Origin: an uncultured Erysipelotrichaceae bacterium
GTDB taxonomy: Bacteria; Bacillota_I; Bacilli_A; Erysipelotrichales; Erysipelotrichaceae
Reading direction: 5' to 3'
Assembly: GCA_944326095.1 (NCBI GenBank)
Contig: CALVCO010000004.1
Location: 1-60,860, forward strand
Length of the DNA stretch: 60,860 nt
A program made the translations under genes and the position numbers. This document shows positions 1 to 8,093 of this stretch, one piece after another. Under the pieces are notes generated by a model that searched no databases, was not told where the DNA came from, and saw only the letters and a program-made list of their open reading frames with translations. Within the stretch, counting starts at the first letter, position 1, and each line of letters begins with the position of its first letter.

Positions 1-502
1 CTTCTAAAAACATTTTTGGCGCAAATGTAGCAATTTTTCCGCCATATATCATATTTAATAACAAAGTTTCTATAGCATCATCTCCATGATGAGCAAAGGC
101 AGTTTTATTACAATTAAGCATTTTAGCTTCTTTAATTACTGCACCTTTTTTTAAAGTAGAACATAATGAACATTTCAAGGTATTATCTTCATTATTATTT
201 AGCTTTAAGATATCATACATTCTTGTTTTAATATCATAATATTCAATATTTTCTTTCTGGCAAAATTCTCGTACTTTAGTAAAATCCATATTAGAAAAGC
301 CCATATCTAAATGAATTCCTACAATATTAAAATCTTTATTATCAAATCTTTTGGCTACATTTTTATATTTATTTAAACAATATAAAAGTAGCATACTATC
401 TTTACCACCACTAACACCTACCGCAATTCGATCGCCATCATCAATCATTTTATAAGCTTTATCTGCTTTTCTTATTAAACCAACTAATTTTTTTATTGAC
501 AT
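1..502 (-). CDS. TtcA-family tRNA 2-thiocytidine synthetase-like protein (3' end cut by window)
   Basis: This minus-strand frame starts at the ATG at 502-500, preceded by AAAGGAG, and stays open to the window edge, so the C-terminus is missing. It encodes a PP-loop ATP pyrophosphatase: the SGGKDS motif is near residue 50. A CSLC cysteine pair and a GHH-like AHHGDDAIETLLLNM segment follow, as in TtcA, which thiolates cytidine 32 of tRNA. Fe-S cluster ligation by the CxxC pair is known for TtcA and only inferred here. It is divergent from truB, with about 70 bases between them that must hold both promoters. It could instead be another TtcA/TtuA-like thiolase. Confidence 0.8.
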   Translation of the reverse strand, partial: MSIKKLVGLIRKADKAYKMIDDGDRIAVGVSGGKDSMLLLYCLNKYKNVAKRFDNKDFNIVGIHLDMGFSNMDFTKVREFCQKENIEYYDIKTRMYDILKLNNNEDNTLKCSLCSTLKKGAVIKEAKMLNCNKTAFAHHGDDAIETLLLNMIYGGKIATFAPKMFLE

Positions 503-576
503 TCAATATTGAACTCCTTTAGTTTTGCTATTATATCATAAATTTAGTATAATCATAGGGGAAAAGGTGAAAATTA

Positions 577-1425
577 ATGGATGCATGTATTTTAATTGAT
601 AAACCACAAAATATGACATCTTTTGATGTATGCTATAAATTACGTAAATTAACTAATGAAAAACGTATAGGACATACAGGTACATTAGATCCAAATGCTA
701 CGGGTTTAATGATTGTATTATTAGGTAAATATACTAAATTTTTACCATATTGTAATCATGATAAAAAAGAATATATAGCTACATGTAAATTAGGAATTAA
801 AACTGATACGCAAGATATTTGGGGGAAAATTGTTGAAGAAAAGGCAATAACAAGTTTAGATGAAATAACTTGGAAAGAAATATTAAATAAATTCATCGGC
901 GATCAACAACAAATTCCCCCAATGGTTTCAGCAATAAAACAAAATGGTAAAAGGCTATATCAATTAGCTTTTGAAGGTAAAGAAGTAAAGCGTGAACCAA
1001 GAAATATTAAAATTTATGAACTAGAATTACTAGAATATACTAATGATTCTTTTAAAATTAGAGCAGTTGTCTCTGCTGGCACTTATATAAGAACTTTAGT
1101 TGAAGATATTGCTAAGGCAAGTAATAATTTAGGCACTATGAGTTATCTTAGAAGAACTAAAATCCAAAATATATGTATTGAAGATGCTTGTAATATTGAT
1201 GATGCTATAAATCATTTATTTGATATTTCTATAAATAAAATAATTGATGATGATTATCAAAAAATAGAAATTGATGATAAATTATTTGCAGAAGTAAAAA
1301 ATGGTAAACGCATAAATATAGATGCTAAAACTGATATTGTAATATTAATACATAAAGATATTATTGTTGCAGCTTATGAAAAAGAAAAAGAAGGTTTATA
1401 TAAATGTAGAAGGGGTCTATTATAA
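577..1425 (+). CDS. truB: tRNA pseudouridine(55) synthase TruB
   Basis: TruB converts uridine 55 in the T-loop of tRNAs to pseudouridine. The N-terminus has the family motif GHTGTLDPNATG with the catalytic Asp at residue 38. PPMVSAIKQNGKRLYQLA and a SAGTYIRTLVEDI block follow, both typical of the catalytic core. Its 282 residues fit the short bacterial form with a small C-terminal PUA-like region. The start has AAAAGGTG upstream. It is followed with no gap by ribF, the usual truB-ribF pair of Firmicutes. Confidence 0.96.
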   Translation: MDACILIDKPQNMTSFDVCYKLRKLTNEKRIGHTGTLDPNATGLMIVLLGKYTKFLPYCNHDKKEYIATCKLGIKTDTQDIWGKIVEEKAITSLDEITWKEILNKFIGDQQQIPPMVSAIKQNGKRLYQLAFEGKEVKREPRNIKIYELELLEYTNDSFKIRAVVSAGTYIRTLVEDIAKASNNLGTMSYLRRTKIQNICIEDACNIDDAINHLFDISINKIIDDDYQKIEIDDKLFAEVKNGKRINIDAKTDIVILIHKDIIVAAYEKEKEGLYKCRRGLL

Positions 1426-2352
1426 ATGAGAATTATACAATTTAGTTTAGATCGTAAATATAATCCTAGAAAACCTATTGTAGCTTGTATAGGATATTTT
1501 GATGGATTACATTATGGTCATAAAATGTTAATAAAAAAGACAATTGAACTAGCTAATGATTTAAAAGTAGAACCTTCTTTAATTACCTTTGATCCTGACC
1601 CTTGGGTAATAATTAAAAATGAAGAAAATCCTAAACATCTTACAACTATGCGTCAAAGGGTAAATATTGCTTCTTCTTTAGGAATTAAGAATATTATTAT
1701 TTTACAATTTACTAAAGAAATGGCTCATTTAAGTTATAAGGAATTTGAAGATAGAGTTTTAAAACCATTACAAATTAAAACTCTAATATGTGGTTTTGAC
1801 TTTCATTATGGTTTTAAAGGAGAAGGAAATACTGATACATTGAAAAATCAAAGTGGTATAAATGTAGAAGTTATTGATTGTGTTAGTGCTGATAATCAAA
1901 AAATATCAACAACACGAATTACTAATCTTATTGAAACGGATAATATTGCTAAAGCAAATCAATTATTAGGTTATCGTTATCAAATTGAAGGAACAATTAT
2001 TCATGGTCATAAACAGGGTAGAACCATAGGTTTTCCTACCGCTAATATAGCTGTTGATAAAGAATTTATAATTCCTTCTTTAGGTGTATATGCTGGCTAT
2101 GTTAAAGTGGATAATAAATGGTATAAAGCTATGATTAATTTAGGTCATAATCCTACATTTAATGAAAGTATTAAAGTTTCTGTAGAAGCTTATATTTTGG
2201 ATTTTAAAGAAATGATTTATGGTAAAAGAATTATATTAGAATTTGATCATTTTATGCGCCATGAGAAGAAGTTTAGTAACAAAAGTAATTTAGCTCTACA
2301 ACTTGAACAAGACGTCAATCATGTTAGAAAGAATTTAAATGCACATGAATAA
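1426..2352 (+). CDS. ribF: Bifunctional riboflavin kinase/FAD synthetase
   Basis: RibF phosphorylates riboflavin to FMN and adenylates FMN to FAD. The N-terminal nucleotidyltransferase half shows GYFDGLHYGHK at about residues 23-33. The C-terminal flavokinase half begins near residue 185 with HGHKQGRTIGFPTANI and continues with GVYAGYV and an NLGHNPTF block. The 308-residue length is normal. It starts immediately after the truB stop codon and overlaps the next gene by 14 bases, so the three are probably translated from one message. No FMN riboswitch was seen upstream. Confidence 0.96.
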   Translation: MRIIQFSLDRKYNPRKPIVACIGYFDGLHYGHKMLIKKTIELANDLKVEPSLITFDPDPWVIIKNEENPKHLTTMRQRVNIASSLGIKNIIILQFTKEMAHLSYKEFEDRVLKPLQIKTLICGFDFHYGFKGEGNTDTLKNQSGINVEVIDCVSADNQKISTTRITNLIETDNIAKANQLLGYRYQIEGTIIHGHKQGRTIGFPTANIAVDKEFIIPSLGVYAGYVKVDNKWYKAMINLGHNPTFNESIKVSVEAYILDFKEMIYGKRIILEFDHFMRHEKKFSNKSNLALQLEQDVNHVRKNLNAHE

Positions 2353-3676
2353 AGAATTTCTTACTTATATGCAAGATATGCTAAAAGATGATTTTTTAGC
2401 ATATATAGAAAGTTTAGAAAAACCATTTCATCAAGGTTTTAGAATAAATACTTTAAAAATTAGTAATGATGATTTTTTTAATTTATATCCATTAAATTGT
2501 AAAAAATCAAAATTTGCTAAAAATGCTTATGTTTTAGATAAACCAGAATCTTTAGGAAATTCAATATTTCATAAACAAGGTCTTATCTATGTACAAGAAG
2601 CAAGTGCGGCAAGTGTAGTAGACCTTTTAGATATTAAGCCAAATGATAAGGTGTTAGACATGTGTAGTGCTCCAGGAGGTAAAGCAACTCAAATTGCACA
2701 AAATTTAGATAATAGTGGTTTATTAATAGCAAATGAAATTGAAAATTCACGAGCAATTAAACTTTTAAGTAATATTGAAAGATGGGGAATAAATAATTGT
2801 ATTATTTTAAATGATAATCCCCAAAATATAAGCAAGCATTTTAATGGTTATTTTGATAAGATACTTGTGGATGCTCCATGTTCTGGGGAAGGCATGTTTA
2901 AAAAAAGTGAGAATGCCATAATGGATTGGAGTTTAAAACATGTGGAATCTTGTGCTTTAAGACAATTAAATATTTTAGAAGATGCTTATAAATGTTTAAA
3001 AAATGGTGGAATAATGCTTTATTCTACATGTACATTAAATAAAATAGAAAATGAACAAGTAATTGAAAAATTTTTAAATAAACATTCAGATATGAGTTTG
3101 GTTAAAATAGATGTTGATTGGGGAATAGAAGGTTATCCAACATCTATTGATACTACAAAATGCCGTAGAATATTACCAATGGACGATGCCGAAGGACATT
3201 TTATGGCAAAGATGGTTAAAAATAGTAATACAAATTTAGCAAGAATTAGTACTAATGAAAATAAAATTGATGCTTTAGCAAAGCAATTTATCAATGAAAA
3301 TTGGAAACAACAACCGAATTATGTATTTCAATATAAAGATAAGGTTTATGCTGGAAATAATCCTTTTATTAATTTGAATGGTTTAAAGGTTATTCGTAAT
3401 CAAGTACTATGTGGAGAAATAATAAAAGGAAGATTTGAACCACATCAACATTTTTATACATCTGTGGGATTTGAATCAACAAAAGTTAATAATTGTCAAA
3501 AGGTTGTTGAATTAAGTGAATTAGATATATTAAACTATTTTAGAGGTAACATATTAAATATTAAGGGTTATAAGGGATATGTAGCTTTAAGTTACCATGG
3601 TATAAATATTGGTTTTGCAAAAGGTGATGGAAAAATATTAAAAAATAAATATCCAAAAGGATTAAGAATTAATTAG
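2339..3676 (+). CDS. RsmF/NOP2-type rRNA cytosine-C5 methyltransferase
   Basis: This is a SAM-dependent RNA m5C methyltransferase of the RsmB/RsmF/NSUN family. The SAM-binding motif DMCSAPGGKATQIA is at about residues 106-119. The two catalytic-cysteine motifs are DAPCSGEGMF (about 177) and YSTCTLNKIENE (about 227). The roughly 150-residue C-terminal part matches the RsmF-type PUA-like region and probably directs the enzyme to 16S rRNA. Two start codons lie close together (2339 and 2345); both are inside ribF. The exact target nucleotide cannot be read from sequence. Confidence 0.9.
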   Translation: MHMNKEFLTYMQDMLKDDFLAYIESLEKPFHQGFRINTLKISNDDFFNLYPLNCKKSKFAKNAYVLDKPESLGNSIFHKQGLIYVQEASAASVVDLLDIKPNDKVLDMCSAPGGKATQIAQNLDNSGLLIANEIENSRAIKLLSNIERWGINNCIILNDNPQNISKHFNGYFDKILVDAPCSGEGMFKKSENAIMDWSLKHVESCALRQLNILEDAYKCLKNGGIMLYSTCTLNKIENEQVIEKFLNKHSDMSLVKIDVDWGIEGYPTSIDTTKCRRILPMDDAEGHFMAKMVKNSNTNLARISTNENKIDALAKQFINENWKQQPNYVFQYKDKVYAGNNPFINLNGLKVIRNQVLCGEIIKGRFEPHQHFYTSVGFESTKVNNCQKVVELSELDILNYFRGNILNIKGYKGYVALSYHGINIGFAKGDGKILKNKYPKGLRIN

Positions 3677-3684
3677 AGGTAATT

Positions 3685-5055
3685 ATGACATTAGCACTTT
3701 TTGACTTTATTCATAAAACAATTGATAAATTTGAACAAAATCATAAGACATATGAATATCTTGAACAAGATTTAAGAGATATTTTTTCTAAAGCACTAGA
3801 AGCAGAAGATCAAGCATATATTCGTATATCTTCAAGAATTAAACAAAAAGAATCTTTAAAAGAAAAACTAATTAGAAATAAGTTCTATTTGAAATATGAT
3901 ACTCCTGAAGATGCATTAAATCATTTAAGTGATCTTATAGGTTTGATTATTGAATGCCGTTTTATTGTTGATGAATCGAGAATTTATAATAAATTATTTG
4001 ATATATTCAAACAATATAATGATAACTATTATCAATGTATATATGATCCAAATGTATATTTAAATTTAAGGATGCCTCAACCTCAATTACAACGTAATGG
4101 ATTTACCATTTATCGTCTTGATGGTTATTATCTATATGATAATTATATGGTAAATTTTGAATTACAAATTAAGTCATTGGTTCATAGTTTTTGGTCAGAG
4201 GTTGAACATCAGGTTGTATATAAAAATACCAATTTTGTTGCCTATGATTCTTTTATGAAAAATATTCTAGGAACAATTAGAGATAATCTAGATGTAGTAG
4301 ATAGACAATTAGAAATTGTTTATAAAGAGATATTAAATAATAATACTAGTAATGATTATATTGGAATGGATGAACATAATTTTAAAATCTTTGTTGCGAA
4401 AACTATCAATGATTTATTAATGGTAAAATTAACAGAAGAAATAGGATTTACTATTGATTTTAAAAAATGTTCTTCAATCTTAAGTCAATTTATATATATA
4501 ACGGATTTTCTTAATGCTGAGCAACCCCAAATTAAAATGGTTGATTATTTTGAACATTTGAATTTATTACGTATAACTGATTTATCTTTTACAGAAGAAA
4601 TTAAATTGGAATTACCATATCAAAATGATGATCCATTTAATAATATATTAGGTCAATATTTTGAAAGTATCATGAATGTAGACTATGAGTGGCATGTATT
4701 TTTCGTTATGTTATTTGCAATACAATCAGGTAATAACATTCAAGATTTTACTCAATTTATTAATGTAATAAAATCTTTAATAGCTCAACCAACATGGTTT
4801 GATAATTGTTTTGAAAGTTATTCAGAAATTGAAAAACAAAAAGCCAAAGATGAATTGATGAAAGAATTAGCTATTTGTTTAGTCGAAAATGGCAAGATTG
4901 AAATTATCCATGAAGATAAATTATATAAGATGATGATAATTTTTAGAGATTTTGTAGAAAATTTACAAGAAGAATATGTACAATTTGATAGTTTTAATGA
5001 TGATATAGATTTTATCAAAGAAATTTTACATCGTAAAATAAGTTCCATTTTTTAA
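3685..5055 (+). CDS. RelA/SpoT-domain protein, possibly a divergent (p)ppGpp synthetase
   Basis: The first 200 residues resemble the RelA/SpoT nucleotidyltransferase fold: SSRIKQKESLKEKL, then HLSDLIGLIIECRF in the place of the usual D-x-x-G-x-R block, then FELQIKSLVHSFWSEVEH, which matches the conserved E-x-Q-I-K-T and E-H elements. There is no HD hydrolase domain and no TGS or ACT domain. The remaining 250 residues are unrecognised and look largely helical. The loss of the canonical G-x-R arginine and the Y-x-S-x-H loop makes alarmone synthesis uncertain. The gene has GAGGT before its start and follows the methyltransferase by 8 bases. Confidence 0.65.
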   Translation: MTLALFDFIHKTIDKFEQNHKTYEYLEQDLRDIFSKALEAEDQAYIRISSRIKQKESLKEKLIRNKFYLKYDTPEDALNHLSDLIGLIIECRFIVDESRIYNKLFDIFKQYNDNYYQCIYDPNVYLNLRMPQPQLQRNGFTIYRLDGYYLYDNYMVNFELQIKSLVHSFWSEVEHQVVYKNTNFVAYDSFMKNILGTIRDNLDVVDRQLEIVYKEILNNNTSNDYIGMDEHNFKIFVAKTINDLLMVKLTEEIGFTIDFKKCSSILSQFIYITDFLNAEQPQIKMVDYFEHLNLLRITDLSFTEEIKLELPYQNDDPFNNILGQYFESIMNVDYEWHVFFVMLFAIQSGNNIQDFTQFINVIKSLIAQPTWFDNCFESYSEIEKQKAKDELMKELAICLVENGKIEIIHEDKLYKMMIIFRDFVENLQEEYVQFDSFNDDIDFIKEILHRKISSIF

Positions 5056-5062
5056 AATTAAT

Positions 5063-5071
5063 TGATATAAT
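5063..5071 (+). promoter_or_regulatory. Extended -10 promoter for the Asp23-like gene
   Basis: TGATATAAT lies 31 bases before the start codon of the Asp23-like gene. It fits the TGnTATAAT form that recurs in this window. No convincing -35 box is visible. Confidence 0.5.
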
Positions 5072-5101
5072 ACTAATAAATAAAGAGGTAGGTATATACT
5101 T

Positions 5102-5416
5102 ATGGCTGAAGAATATGTATTATTAAGAAGTAGTGAAGAAATAGGTAAGATTGCTTTAAATAAAACAGTATTTAAATCGATAGTAGATATTTCATTGCAT
5201 GATAACGAGGATATCGTTATTGATAAAGAGACTCCTGTACAAATAAAAGTTGTAAAAAATAAATTAGAAATTGCTACAGGAATTACTTTAAAATATGGAG
5301 TTAATGTAAAGACTGTTTGTGAAAACTTGCAAAAAGCAATTTATGACAATATCTTTATGATGACTAATATTAAATGTAAATCTATTACTATTGATGTTTT
5401 AGGTTTTAAGGCATAA
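5102..5416 (+). CDS. Asp23/Gls24 (DUF322) family protein
   Basis: This 104-residue protein has the compact alpha/beta pattern of the Asp23/YloU family: an N-terminal GKIALNKTVFKSIV helix, a strand-rich centre, LKYGVNVKTVCENLQKAI, and a closing strand with VLGFKA. Members are linked to envelope stress or to the cytoplasmic face of the membrane; their biochemistry is poorly known. No membrane segment is visible. It sits between the RelA/SpoT-domain gene and the infC leader and has its own TGATATAAT promoter, so it may be a single-gene unit. Confidence 0.75.
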   Translation: MAEEYVLLRSSEEIGKIALNKTVFKSIVDISLHDNEDIVIDKETPVQIKVVKNKLEIATGITLKYGVNVKTVCENLQKAIYDNIFMMTNIKCKSITIDVLGFKA

Positions 5417-5421
5417 AATGC

Positions 5422-5450
5422 TTGACGAAATTAAAAAAATACATTAATAT
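5422..5450 (+). promoter_or_regulatory. Promoter of the infC-rpmI-rplT operon
   Basis: TTGACG (5422-5427) and TAATAT (5445-5450) are separated by 17 bases and lie just upstream of the structured leader. The -35 box matches consensus at five of six positions. Confidence 0.6.
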
Positions 5451-5456
5451 ATTTGA

Positions 5457-5580
5457 GTAATTAATAAATGTGGAAAGTAGAAGCACCTCTTCTCACCCGA
5501 TATCCTAAGGATGTGGGTAAAAGCTACAAGTGATATATGTAGGTTTAGTAGGTGCGCTATCGTATCCTACTTTTTAATTA
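5457..5580 (+). ncRNA. infC/L20-type ribosomal protein leader with attenuator
   Basis: The roughly 125-base leader before infC holds paired segments, including the hairpin around CACCCGATATCCTAAGGATG at about 5496-5515. It ends in a terminator-like hairpin AGTAGG/CCTACT (5547-5552 with 5566-5571) and a T-run. In Firmicutes, L20 represses infC-rpmI-rplT by binding such a leader and favouring termination. The assignment rests on position, structure and the conserved-looking core; a covariance-model search was not possible. Confidence 0.65.
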
Positions 5581-5596
5581 TTTATGGAGGTGAATT

Positions 5597-6127
5597 ATTA
5601 TCAATAAACGCAACATGACTGAAGAATTAGTCAACGAAAACATCCGCTTTAAAGAGGTACTTGTAATCGGTCCAACTGGTGAACAATTAGGTAAAATGTT
5701 CAGAAGAGAAGCTTTAGAAAAAGCTGCTGAACTAGATTTAGATTTACTTTGTGTAGCTCCTAATGCTCAACCGCCAGTATGTAAGATTTTAGATTATGGT
5801 AAATATCGTTTTGAAGCACAGAAAAAGGCTAAAGAAGCTAAAAAGAATCAACATGTTACAGAAGTTAAACCTTTAAGATTATCTCCTGTAATTGATACCC
5901 ATGATTTTGAAACAAAGCTAAAACAAGCAAGAAAATGGGCTTCACAAGGCGTTAAAGTTAAGGTAGATATGCGCTTTAGAGGTAGAATGATTACACGTCT
6001 TGAAGTTGGAAAGCAAGTCATGAATGAATTTATTGAAGCCATGAGTGATATTGCACAAGCTGATAAAGCTCCTGCTTTAGAAGGCAATACAATGTCCGTA
6101 GTTATTTCACCAAAAAAGAATAAATAG
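5597..6127 (+). CDS. infC: Translation initiation factor IF-3 (ATT start)
   Basis: IF-3 binds the 30S subunit and checks start codon and initiator tRNA pairing. The N-domain (LVNENIRFKEVLVI and DLDLLCVAPNAQPPVCKIL) and the C-domain (KPLRLSPVIDTHDFETK, VKVDMRFRGR) are intact. I place the start at ATT 5597: the strong GGAGGTG at 5586-5592 is only a few bases before it, whereas the first ATG (5615) is 24 bases from the GGAGG. The resulting start, M-I-N-K-R, resembles the M-I-S-K-D of Bacillus IF-3. Use of a rare start codon by infC is a known autoregulatory device. Confidence 0.93.
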   Translation: MINKRNMTEELVNENIRFKEVLVIGPTGEQLGKMFRREALEKAAELDLDLLCVAPNAQPPVCKILDYGKYRFEAQKKAKEAKKNQHVTEVKPLRLSPVIDTHDFETKLKQARKWASQGVKVKVDMRFRGRMITRLEVGKQVMNEFIEAMSDIAQADKAPALEGNTMSVVISPKKNK

Positions 6128-6139
6128 GAGGAAAATGAT

Positions 6140-6334
6140 ATGCCAAAGATGAAAACTAAGAAAACTTTAGCAAAACGTGTTAAAAGAACAGGCTCAGGTA
6201 AATTAAAAAGACAACATGCTTATGTTTCACATTTTGCTGCAAACAAAACACACAAACAAAAAGTTCAATTAAGAAAATCAACAACAGTTAGTAAGAGCGA
6301 TATGAAGAGAATTTCGCAATTACTACAAGGTTAA
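6140..6334 (+). CDS. rpmI: 50S ribosomal protein L35
   Basis: This 64-residue, very basic protein begins [20 protein letters not shown] and has the [16 protein letters not shown] centre of L35, a small protein of the large subunit. AGGAGG precedes the start. It is the middle gene of infC-rpmI-rplT, with 12 bases from infC and 15 to rplT. Confidence 0.98.
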   Translation: MPKMKTKKTLAKRVKRTGSGKLKRQHAYVSHFAANKTHKQKVQLRKSTTVSKSDMKRISQLLQG

Positions 6335-6349
6335 TAGAGGAGGTATAAG

Positions 6350-6703
6350 ATGAGAGTTAAAGGATCAACACCTACACGTAATAGACGTAAAAAGGTTTTA
6401 AAGCTTGCTAAAGGTTACTTTGGTTCAAAGCATTTATTATATAGAACTGCCCATGAACAAGTAATGCGTTCTTTACGCTATTCTTATATCGGCAGAAAAC
6501 AAACAAAAAGAGAAATGCGCAAATTATGGATTGCTCGTATCAACGCTGCTGCAAGAATGCATGATATTAGCTACTCACAATTAATGCATGGATTAAAATT
6601 AGCTAATGTTAATGTTAATCGTAAGATGCTAAGTGAAATTGCTATCCATGATGAAGCTAGCTTTGCTGCAATTGTAGAAACAGCTAAAAAAGCTTTAGCA
6701 TAA
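6350..6703 (+). CDS. rplT: 50S ribosomal protein L20
   Basis: L20 binds 23S rRNA early in large-subunit assembly and is the repressor of its own operon in Firmicutes. The basic N-terminal extension ([18 protein letters not shown]) and the globular part with [19 protein letters not shown] are typical. Length is 117 residues, as usual. AGGAGG precedes the ATG. The operon ends directly after it at a strong terminator. Confidence 0.98.
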   Translation: MRVKGSTPTRNRRKKVLKLAKGYFGSKHLLYRTAHEQVMRSLRYSYIGRKQTKREMRKLWIARINAAARMHDISYSQLMHGLKLANVNVNRKMLSEIAIHDEASFAAIVETAKKALA

Positions 6704-6704
6704 G

Positions 6705-6731
6705 GAAGATACTTAGTAGTATCTTCTTTTT
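6705..6731 (+). terminator. Terminator of infC-rpmI-rplT
   Basis: GAAGATAC (6705-6712) pairs with GTATCTTC (6719-6726), followed by a T-run. It ends immediately before the tRNA gene. Confidence 0.85.
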
Positions 6732-6808
6732 GGCTCGTTGGTGAAGTGGCTTAACACATTGCCCTCTCAAGGCAACATTCACGGGTTCGAACCCCGTACG
6801 AGTCACCA
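6732..6808 (+). tRNA. tRNA-Glu (anticodon CUC), CCA encoded
   Basis: The acceptor stem GGCTCGT pairs with ACGAGTC (one G-U), followed by A and an encoded CCA. The anticodon stem TTGCC/GGCAA encloses the loop CTCTCAA, so the anticodon is CTC, which reads GAG. The T-arm ACGGG-TTCGAAC-CCCGT is standard. It stands alone rather than in a tRNA cluster, convergent with the gltX-containing unit. It starts one base after the rplT terminator, so it may rely on read-through or on a promoter inside rplT. Confidence 0.93.
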
Positions 6809-6819
6809 TATAAAAAAAT

Positions 6820-6855
6820 AGCACAGTGTTTAATTATAAATACTGTGCTTTTATA
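6820..6855. terminator. Bidirectional terminator between tRNA-Glu and the femAB-like gene
   Basis: AGCACAGT (6820-6827) pairs with ACTGTGCT (6842-6849). An A-run precedes and a T-run follows, so the hairpin can end both the plus-strand tRNA transcript and the minus-strand gltX-femAB transcript. Confidence 0.8.
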
Positions 6856-6860
6856 ATGCA

Positions 6861-8084
6861 TTATTTTTTATATAAAATTTGATTTAACTTATAATGAAAA
6901 TGATAACTTAAAACTTTTTCCTTTTTAAATATTTTATAGTTTAATGGTTTAAATATATAATCAAATTCGCCTATATGTTCAATAAATTGTGAACCAAAAG
7001 ATCTTTTATAATTATATAAGCCATAATGAGGGTCTTTTTTATCTGTAATTCCTGAAAAACCACACATATCATAAAAGGTTACACCTTTATTTTTTAAATC
7101 ATTAATCGCATGCCAATGAAGATTATCTACAGGTTTTAAATAATTGAAATCTTTATGGTTGTATGTATATAAATCCCAAGATTTATTACCATAATATAAA
7201 AATAAACCACATGCAATTACTATTTCATTCTCTTTATATGTAGATTTTAAAGATTTTGCTTTGACTAATTCCTTTTCTTTAGCTTGTTTAGCTTCAGGAT
7301 CTTTAGCATATTTTTTTGAATTTATTTCATTATTAAGACCTTCAATCATCTTATCAATATTTATTGTTGTAACATATAAACATGCATTTTCTTTAAATGC
7401 TTCAATAATAGATTGAAAGAAAGAAATTTTATGAGGTTTAAAACCTTGAATTGCACAAAGTTGTTTTTCAAATGTACATAAATATTTTAAATCATCTATA
7501 TTACCATTATGAGTAGTTAAACCAATAATTCTATGTTGATTTAAGGAATTTATCTTTTGTTTAGTAAATCTTTTTTTAATGGTTTCAATATCTTCACTTA
7601 AATCAATAGCAAGTGTATATCTATTATACCAACTACCATCATATGCAAAGTTATATCCTTTGTGAACAAATCCATTTTTAATAATAGTTTGAGTTATATC
7701 TTCATGATCAAAACCAGGCAATTTATTTCCTAAAATATCTCTAGGACATCTTTGAACATTTGGATCAATCCTTAAAAAAGTTAAATGTAATTTTTGAGCA
7801 TATAATTTTAAAGCTTTTAAAGCATCATCTAATAAATTTTTATTTTCATAATCAATACATAAACCATTAGGTATATATAAATAATGATTACCAAGATATG
7901 CTTTTTGAAGTCCAAGTGCTGTTCCGATTAGTTCATTATCTAAATAAAAACCAATATAATGGATTTTAAAGCCTTGTGAAGCTTTAACATTTGCCCACAT
8001 ACTGGTTTTCATATAATGAACATAAGGACTATTTTTGACAAAATCATCAAATAATTTTTGATCATTAATAATTCTTAGTTCCAT
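6861..8084 (-). CDS. FemAB/MurM-family peptidoglycan cross-bridge aminoacyltransferase
   Basis: FemX/FemAB/MurM enzymes transfer amino acids from aminoacyl-tRNA to the lysine side chain of lipid II or nascent peptidoglycan. The 407-residue protein has the two GNAT-like halves of the family (for example MKTSMWANVKASQGFK near the N-terminus and DLYTYNHKDFNYLKP in the second half). Between them is a Lys/Glu-rich segment at about 250-285 that fits the family's helical arm. It is 9 bases downstream of gltX and ends at the shared terminator. Only one such gene is present, so the bridge length and amino acid cannot be told. Confidence 0.88.
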   Translation of the reverse strand: MELRIINDQKLFDDFVKNSPYVHYMKTSMWANVKASQGFKIHYIGFYLDNELIGTALGLQKAYLGNHYLYIPNGLCIDYENKNLLDDALKALKLYAQKLHLTFLRIDPNVQRCPRDILGNKLPGFDHEDITQTIIKNGFVHKGYNFAYDGSWYNRYTLAIDLSEDIETIKKRFTKQKINSLNQHRIIGLTTHNGNIDDLKYLCTFEKQLCAIQGFKPHKISFFQSIIEAFKENACLYVTTINIDKMIEGLNNEINSKKYAKDPEAKQAKEKELVKAKSLKSTYKENEIVIACGLFLYYGNKSWDLYTYNHKDFNYLKPVDNLHWHAINDLKNKGVTFYDMCGFSGITDKKDPHYGLYNYKRSFGSQFIEHIGEFDYIFKPLNYKIFKKEKVLSYHFHYKLNQILYKK

Positions 8085-8093
8085 AAATTTTAC

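Noticed and set aside
503-1425. FMN riboswitch before truB-ribF
   Set aside because: The divergent gap is about 70 bases and lacks the conserved RFN core.
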